Below are positions 59,630 to 64,000 of a stretch of DNA of 64,000 bases, one piece after another. The number at the start of each line of letters is the position of its first letter. Within the stretch, counting starts at the first letter, position 1. The stretch is from positions 8,469,001-8,533,000 of the forward strand of contig NZ_CP063373.1 in NCBI RefSeq assembly GCF_015160855.1. Direction: 5' to 3'. The translations under genes were made by a program, and so were the position numbers. A model generated the notes under the pieces. It was given only the letters and a program-made list of their open reading frames with translations. It did not search any database and was not told where the DNA came from. This DNA is from Streptomyces ferrugineus. Its GTDB lineage: Bacteria > Actinomycetota > Actinomycetes > Streptomycetales > Streptomycetaceae.

Positions 59630-61825
59630 TCATTCGCCGCCGACGCTCTCCCCAAGCTCCTGGCCTGCGCAGATGGCGAGCACATCGGCTCCGTAGCGGT
59701 CGAGCTTGCGCTTGCGGACGCCGGGGATTCGGGACAGCTCAACCGGACTGGTCGGCTCCGCCTCGGCGATGGCCATGAGGGTTCTGTCCGTGAAGACGCA
59801 GAAGTCCGGTTGCCCGCTGAGCTTCGCCTGGACCCCGCGCCATTCGCGGAGTCGTTCGTAGAGGCCCTCGTCCATGTCGGACGGGCAGTCCTCGCAGCGC
59901 ATCAGCTTCATCTCGCCGGCGTCGGTGAGGGTGCGTCCGCAGACGCGGCAGCGGGCCGGGGTGCGCTGGGTGCGTCGGGGGGCGGCGTCGGGTCTGCTCG
60001 TGGCGCCGCGCTCGACGCCTCCGGGGCCGCCCGTGGCGGTGCGCCCGGCTGTGGCGGTCGAGCCGGGGCGCAGTCCGTCGAGGAAGCGGCTGGGGCGGCG
60101 GTTGGGGCGGCCGCCGGGTGCGCGGCTGAGTGCCCAGGAGACGTGGAGGTGTCGGCGGGCGCGGGTGACGCCGACGTAGAGGAGGCGGCGTTCTTCCTCG
60201 ATCTGTTCGTCGGTCTTTGCGTAGGTGATGGGCATCATGCCTTCGGCGACGCCGACGAGGAAGACGACGTCCCATTCGAGGCCCTTGGCGGAGTGCAGGG
60301 AGGCGAGGGTGACGCCTTGGACGGTCGGGGCGTGCTGGGCGTTCGCCCGTTCGTCGAGTTCGGCGACGAGGTCGGCGAGGGTGGCGCCGGGTTTGGCGGC
60401 GGCGAAGTCCTGGGCGAGGTTGACCAGGGCCGCCAGGGATTCCCAGCGCTCTCTGACGGCGCCGGAGCCGGCCGGGGGCTCGGTCGTCCAGCCCTCCCCC
60501 GACAGCACGGCGCGGACTTGGGAGGGCAGGTCGACGGCGTCGTCGAGGAGGGAGTCGTTGCCGCCGAAGCGGGCCGCGCCGCGCAGGGCGATGCCTGCTT
60601 TGCGGACTTCTGGGCGGTCGAAGAACCGCTCGGCGCCGCGTAGCTGGTAGGGGATGCCGGCGTCGGCGAGGGCCTGCTCGTAGGTTTCGGACTGGGAGTT
60701 TGTGCGGAACAGGATGGCGATCTCGCTGGCCGGGACGCCGGAGTCCATGAGTTCACGGATGCGGCGGGCGGCGCCTTCGGCTTCGGCGGGTTCGTCGGTG
60801 TGCTCGGTGTAGAGGGGTTCGGGGCCGGCTTCGCGCTGGGAGATCAGTTCCAGTCGGTGGTCGGCGGCGCGGCCGCGGGCCTGGGCGAGCAGGCCGTTGG
60901 CGAGGTGGACGACCTGGGGGGTGGAGCGGTAGTCGCGGACCAGCTTGACGACGGTGGCGCCGGGGTGGCGGGTGCGAAAGTCGAGCAGGTGGTCGGGAGT
61001 TGCTCCTGTGAAGGAGTAGATCGTCTGGCTGGCGTCGCCGACGACGCACAGGTTGTTCCGGTTGCCGAGCCAGAGTTCCAGCAGGCGTTGTTGGAGTGGG
61101 CTGACGTCCTGGTATTCGTCGACCACGAAGTGCTGGTACTGGGAGCGGACCTGGTCGGCGATGTCGTGGCGGTCCTGGAGGATGCCGACGGTGAGCAGCA
61201 GGACGTCTTCGAAGTCGATGACGGAGCGGTCTCGCTTGAGGTCCTCGTAGACGTTGTAGATCTGGGCGACCTCGGCCGGGTCGCGTGGCGCTTCGCGGCC
61301 CACTTTGGCGGCGGCGAGGGTGTAGTCGGTGGGGACGGTCTGGGTGACCTTGGACCATTCGATCTCGGCGGTGACGTCCCGGAGCTCGCCTCGGTCGAGG
61401 CGGATGCGGCAGGCGGCGGCCGCGTCGGCGACGAGCTGGATCTTGCGGTCGACGATGCGGGGCAGGGAGCCGCCGATCGCTTTCGGCCAGAAGTACTGGA
61501 GCTGGCGCAGGGCGGCCGAGTGGAATGTCCGGGCCTGGACTCCGGCGGCGCCGAGCTGGCGCAGTCGGCCGCGCATTTCTCCGGCGGCGCGGTTGGTGAA
61601 GGTGACGGCGAGCACGCTGGAGGGTTGGAGGATGCCGGCTCGCACTCCGTAGGCGATGCGGTGGGTGATTGCCCGGGTCTTGCCTGTGCCGGCGCCTGCG
61701 AGCACGCACACCGGACCGTGCAGGGCGGTCGCCACTTCGCGCTGCTCGGGGTCGAGCCCTTCGAGCACCGCGTCGGCTGAGTCCGGTACCTGCGGGAAGA
61801 GGGTGGAGTGCGTTGCTGCTGTCAC
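59630..61825 (-). CDS. UvrD2-type SF1 DNA helicase with HRDC domain
   Basis: A 731-residue UvrD/Rep-family 3'-5' helicase. Walker A is GAGTGKTRAITHR, motif Ia VTFTNRAAGEMRGR, Walker B VDEYQDVSP, motif III GDASQTIYSF, motif VI YVGVTRARRHLHVSW. A zinc-binding CRVCG...RCEDC and a C-terminal HRDC domain (LRIPGVRKRKLDRYG-like region) match UvrD2. It acts in DNA repair and replication. GTG 61825 is chosen; a frame to 61912 extends past it. Confidence 0.93.
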   Translation of the reverse strand: MTAATHSTLFPQVPDSADAVLEGLDPEQREVATALHGPVCVLAGAGTGKTRAITHRIAYGVRAGILQPSSVLAVTFTNRAAGEMRGRLRQLGAAGVQARTFHSAALRQLQYFWPKAIGGSLPRIVDRKIQLVADAAAACRIRLDRGELRDVTAEIEWSKVTQTVPTDYTLAAAKVGREAPRDPAEVAQIYNVYEDLKRDRSVIDFEDVLLLTVGILQDRHDIADQVRSQYQHFVVDEYQDVSPLQQRLLELWLGNRNNLCVVGDASQTIYSFTGATPDHLLDFRTRHPGATVVKLVRDYRSTPQVVHLANGLLAQARGRAADHRLELISQREAGPEPLYTEHTDEPAEAEGAARRIRELMDSGVPASEIAILFRTNSQSETYEQALADAGIPYQLRGAERFFDRPEVRKAGIALRGAARFGGNDSLLDDAVDLPSQVRAVLSGEGWTTEPPAGSGAVRERWESLAALVNLAQDFAAAKPGATLADLVAELDERANAQHAPTVQGVTLASLHSAKGLEWDVVFLVGVAEGMMPITYAKTDEQIEEERRLLYVGVTRARRHLHVSWALSRAPGGRPNRRPSRFLDGLRPGSTATAGRTATGGPGGVERGATSRPDAAPRRTQRTPARCRVCGRTLTDAGEMKLMRCEDCPSDMDEGLYERLREWRGVQAKLSGQPDFCVFTDRTLMAIAEAEPTSPVELSRIPGVRKRKLDRYGADVLAICAGQELGESVGGE

Positions 61826-62008
61826 ACGGCCATGCTGCCAGGTCGGCGGGGACGGTTGTGCCGGTTGTCCACAGGCAGGCATTGATAGTCGTACTAATGC
61901 GGCAGGCGTCACGTGACGGGGATACCCCGGGTGGGAATGGCGCCCGGGTGGCGTACGTTCCTTCTCTGGACGAGCTGATCCCCCGAGCCTTTGAGGAGCG
62001 CGCGAGAC

Positions 62009-62251
62009 ATGCAGGGCACTGTGACGATGTACAGCACGACGTGGTGCGGCTACTGCCAGCGGCTGAAGAAGCAGCTGGAGCGCGAGGGCATCGCGTACAC
62101 CGAGATCAACATCGAGCAGGACCCGGAGTCCGCGGCGTTCGTCGAGAAGGCGAATGGCGGAAACCAGACGGTCCCGACCGTGCTCTTCGGGGACGGTTCG
62201 ACGCTGACGAACCCGTCGCTGGCTCAGGTCAAGCAGAAGATCGGCGTGTGA
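62009..62251 (+). CDS. Mycoredoxin (glutaredoxin-like, CGYC)
   Basis: An 80-residue glutaredoxin-fold protein with active site WCGYC and the cis-Pro motif TVPTV. Mycoredoxin-1 reduces mycothiol-mixed disulfides in actinobacteria. GAGGAG precedes ATG 62009. It is divergent from uvrD2, an arrangement also recalled from other Streptomyces and mycobacteria. Confidence 0.9.
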   Translation: MQGTVTMYSTTWCGYCQRLKKQLEREGIAYTEINIEQDPESAAFVEKANGGNQTVPTVLFGDGSTLTNPSLAQVKQKIGV

Positions 62252-62268
62252 TCGACCCGCAGGAAGAG

Positions 62269-62302
62269 GGTGGCCGTCCCCGCATGGGGGCGGCCACCTT
62301 TT
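62269..62302 (+). terminator. Intrinsic terminator after mycoredoxin
   Basis: GGTGGCCGTCCCC pairs with GGGGGCGGCCACC (one G-U) around a short loop and is followed by TTTT. It also lies at the end of the leftward nudC gene. Confidence 0.85.
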
Positions 62303-62312
62303 CCGTTGGCGC

Positions 62313-63254
62313 TCAGACGCCGCGGGTCGGCAGCGGCTTGCCGTACCAGCGCTCGATCAGGCGGGCCGCGATCGAGATGCCGTAGGGCGGCAGGACCTCG
62401 CCGGAGTCGAAGGCGGCGCCCAGTTCCTCGCGGGAGAACCAGCGGGCTTCGTGGATCTCGTCGCCGTCGACCTCGACCTCGGTGGAGGTGGCGCGGGCCA
62501 TGAAGCCCAGCATGAGGCTGGACGGGAAGGGCCAGGGCTGGCTGGCGATGTACTCGACCTCGCCGACGGTGATGCCGGCCTCCTCGGAGACCTCGCGGCG
62601 TACGGCCTGCTCGATGGATTCGCCTGGCTCGACGAAGCCCGCGAGCGTGGAGAAGCGGCCTTCGGGCCAGTGGACCTGGCGGCCGAGGAGGATGCGGTCG
62701 TCCTCGTCGGTGACGGCCATGATCACGGCGGGGTCGGTGCGCGGGTAGTGCTCGGCGCCGCAGGCGGGGCAGCGGCGGATGTGGCCGGCGGCGGCGATCA
62801 CGGTGCGCTCGCCGCAGCGGGAGCAGAAGCGGTGGGTGCGCTGCCAGTTCTCCAGGCCGACGGCGTGCACCATCAGGCCCGCGTCGCGCGGTGACAGCAG
62901 CAGGCCCGCCTCGCGCAGGCCGGCCGCGCGCGCGGACTGGTCGATGCGGCCGGGCAGGGCGTCCTTCTGGAGGGCGAAGTAGCTGACGCCGTCCTCGTCG
63001 ATACCGAGGAAGTAGCGGTGTGCTTCGGTGAGGGGGGCCTCGAAGGAGGGGGTCATGACGAGTTCGGTGCGTCCGTCCGCCGTCTCGTCGATGAGGACCT
63101 GGCCGCCGGAGACCACGAAGCAGCGGGTCGTGGGGTGGCTCCATGCCGCCGCGAGCCAGGCTTCGTCGAGCCGGTGGTGGGCTGCGCGGTCGATGCCGCT
63201 CGGGGCGGTGAGCGAGATGGGGCGGTCGGCGGTGTGGTCGGTCCAGGTGGTCAC
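62313..63254 (-). CDS. nudC: NAD(+) diphosphatase NudC
   Basis: A 313-residue NADH pyrophosphatase. The zinc ribbon is CSRCG...CPACG, the Nudix box is GFVEPGESIEQAVRREVSEEAGI, and SQPWPFPSSLMLGF is the NudC-specific motif after the box. It splits NADH/NAD+ and can remove NAD caps from RNA. GTG 63254 is chosen over an in-frame TTG at 63266 because of ribosome-site spacing. Confidence 0.93.
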   Translation of the reverse strand: MTTWTDHTADRPISLTAPSGIDRAAHHRLDEAWLAAAWSHPTTRCFVVSGGQVLIDETADGRTELVMTPSFEAPLTEAHRYFLGIDEDGVSYFALQKDALPGRIDQSARAAGLREAGLLLSPRDAGLMVHAVGLENWQRTHRFCSRCGERTVIAAAGHIRRCPACGAEHYPRTDPAVIMAVTDEDDRILLGRQVHWPEGRFSTLAGFVEPGESIEQAVRREVSEEAGITVGEVEYIASQPWPFPSSLMLGFMARATSTEVEVDGDEIHEARWFSREELGAAFDSGEVLPPYGISIAARLIERWYGKPLPTRGV

Positions 63255-63410
63255 GGGTGCTTCCAACTCCCCCAGTGGAACGGTGTGCTTCGGCGGGTGG
63301 ATCGGCGGGACGTGGGACGGGAGGGGACCTGGGGCGGCGGGGTTCGGCTGTGCGGGGCGGCGGTTTCAGTGTGCCCCGCGTGCGATGCCCGTCCGGACGG
63401 CCTCGGTGGC

Positions 63411-64000
63411 TCAGGGCGCATGGCGCCAGTTCGCGGCCAGGTCGTCCCACAGGTGGGCGGTGGTCTCGACGCCTTTGAGGAGCAGGTCCAGCTCGACCTT
63501 CTCGTTCGGGGCGTGCCAGCCGTCGGAGGGGACGGAGATGCCGAGGAAGAGCACGGGTGCGCCGAGGACGTCCTGGAGGTCGGCGGCGGGTCCGGAGCCG
63601 CCTTCGCGCGTGAAGCGCACGGGCCCCTCGAAGGCGCGGCCCATGGCGCGTACGACGGACTGGAGGGCGGGGTGGTCCAGTGGCGTCAGGCATGGGCGTG
63701 TGGCTCCGCTGAACGTGATCTCGCAGCGGATCCCGGCGGGCACCTGGTCGTCGGCCCAGGCGCGGACGGCCTTTTCGATGTGGTCGGGGTCCTGTCCCGC
63801 GACCAGCCGGAAGGAGAGCTTGACCATGGCGGAGGACGGGATGATCGTCTTGCTGCCGGGTCCCTGGTAGCCGCCTCCGATGCCGTTGACCTCGGCGGTG
63901 GGGCGGGCCCAGATGCGTTCCAGGGTGGTGTGGCCGGCCTCGCCGTGGGTGGCGTACGACTTGGCGGTGTGCAGCCAGCGCTCCTCGTCGAAGGGGAGCT
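63411..64000 (-). CDS. M20-family dipeptidase, truncated by the window edge
   Basis: The C-terminal 195 or so residues of an M20 metallopeptidase; the 5' part lies beyond position 64000. The frame stays open through 63827 to the edge (ERIWARPTAEVNGIGGGYQGPGSKTIIPSSAMVKLSFRLV...). GGSGPAADLQ and SDGWHAPNEKV, with the final metal-ligand His, are typical. It is a cytoplasmic dipeptidase of the CNDP2/DapE-like group. Confidence 0.88.
   Translation of the reverse strand, partial: LPFDEERWLHTAKSYATHGEAGHTTLERIWARPTAEVNGIGGGYQGPGSKTIIPSSAMVKLSFRLVAGQDPDHIEKAVRAWADDQVPAGIRCEITFSGATRPCLTPLDHPALQSVVRAMGRAFEGPVRFTREGGSGPAADLQDVLGAPVLFLGISVPSDGWHAPNEKVELDLLLKGVETTAHLWDDLAANWRHAP

Overview
This is high-GC actinobacterial DNA, almost certainly from a Streptomyces. 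The signs are very high GC with strong third-position bias, GTG starts, Shine-Dalgarno GGAGG motifs, a WhiB7/WblC gene with its leader, mycoredoxin, UvrD2, a CatR-like Fur protein and HisN. From memory, the order of genes from about 29.7 kb onward resembles the Streptomyces chromosome core (the S. coelicolor SCO51xx-SCO52xx neighbourhood). That comparison is recall, not a search.

Region 1 (about 1-29,632) is the right-hand part of a biosynthetic gene cluster; no polyketide synthase core lies in the window. An ActIII-like ketoreductase, a two-component flavin monooxygenase (ActVA-5/HsaA-like hydroxylase plus flavin reductase), an MBL-fold protein that may be an ActIV-like cyclase/thioesterase and an SRPBCC protein point to a type II (aromatic) polyketide. 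KS-alpha/KS-beta/ACP and the regulator probably lie to the left. A deoxyaminosugar pathway is nearly complete: TDP-glucose synthase, 4,6-dehydratase, 2,3-dehydratase, 3-aminotransferase, 4-ketoreductase, N-methyltransferase and glycosyltransferase. It predicts an N,N-dimethylated 2,3,6-trideoxy-3-aminohexose, angolosamine-like if no epimerase exists elsewhere. A second cassette handles an amino acid: an MbtH-adenylation-PCP protein whose manually read code is one residue from the proline code, a Ser-type DpsC/CerJ-like KASIII, an alpha/beta hydrolase, and a TAP-like hydrolase whose nucleophile Ser is Ala. A P450 with its own ferredoxin and ferredoxin reductase, an epoxide hydrolase, a CoA-transferase/racemase, a 14-TM exporter and three paralogous small barrel-like proteins complete the set. 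An AlkZ-like (HTH_42) putative DNA glycosylase with an H-x-Q motif suggests self-resistance to a DNA-alkylating, pluramycin/trioxacarcin-type product.

Twelve promoters in region 1 share one geometry: two or three T-x-x-A heptamers spaced exactly 11 bp, then 8 bp, then an nAnnnT -10 hexamer. This is the arrangement described for SARP activators, so one SARP probably drives the cluster. Several of these promoters put the transcription start at the start codon (leaderless).

Region 2 (29.7-39.1 kb) is conserved core: M50 peptidase, AroA, RsgA-like GTPase, SMR exporter, TetR regulator, HisN, CBS protein, CatR-like regulator and a nitrate/sulfonate-type ABC transporter. Region 3 (39.1-54.1 kb) has two identical initiator tRNAs flanking a Sel1-repeat protein, a UPF0182 membrane protein, a PDZ/Lon-like protease, MoaE, an SDR, a DUF2342 metalloprotease-like protein, a Nudix protein, and three AIM24-type proteins, one fused to TerD. 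Region 4 (54.3-64.0 kb) has a YgjP-type metallopeptidase, ThiF and UbiB/ABC1 partners, a G-quadruplex-like G tract, whiB7 with its attenuator leader, UvrD2, mycoredoxin, NudC and a truncated M20 dipeptidase at the right edge.
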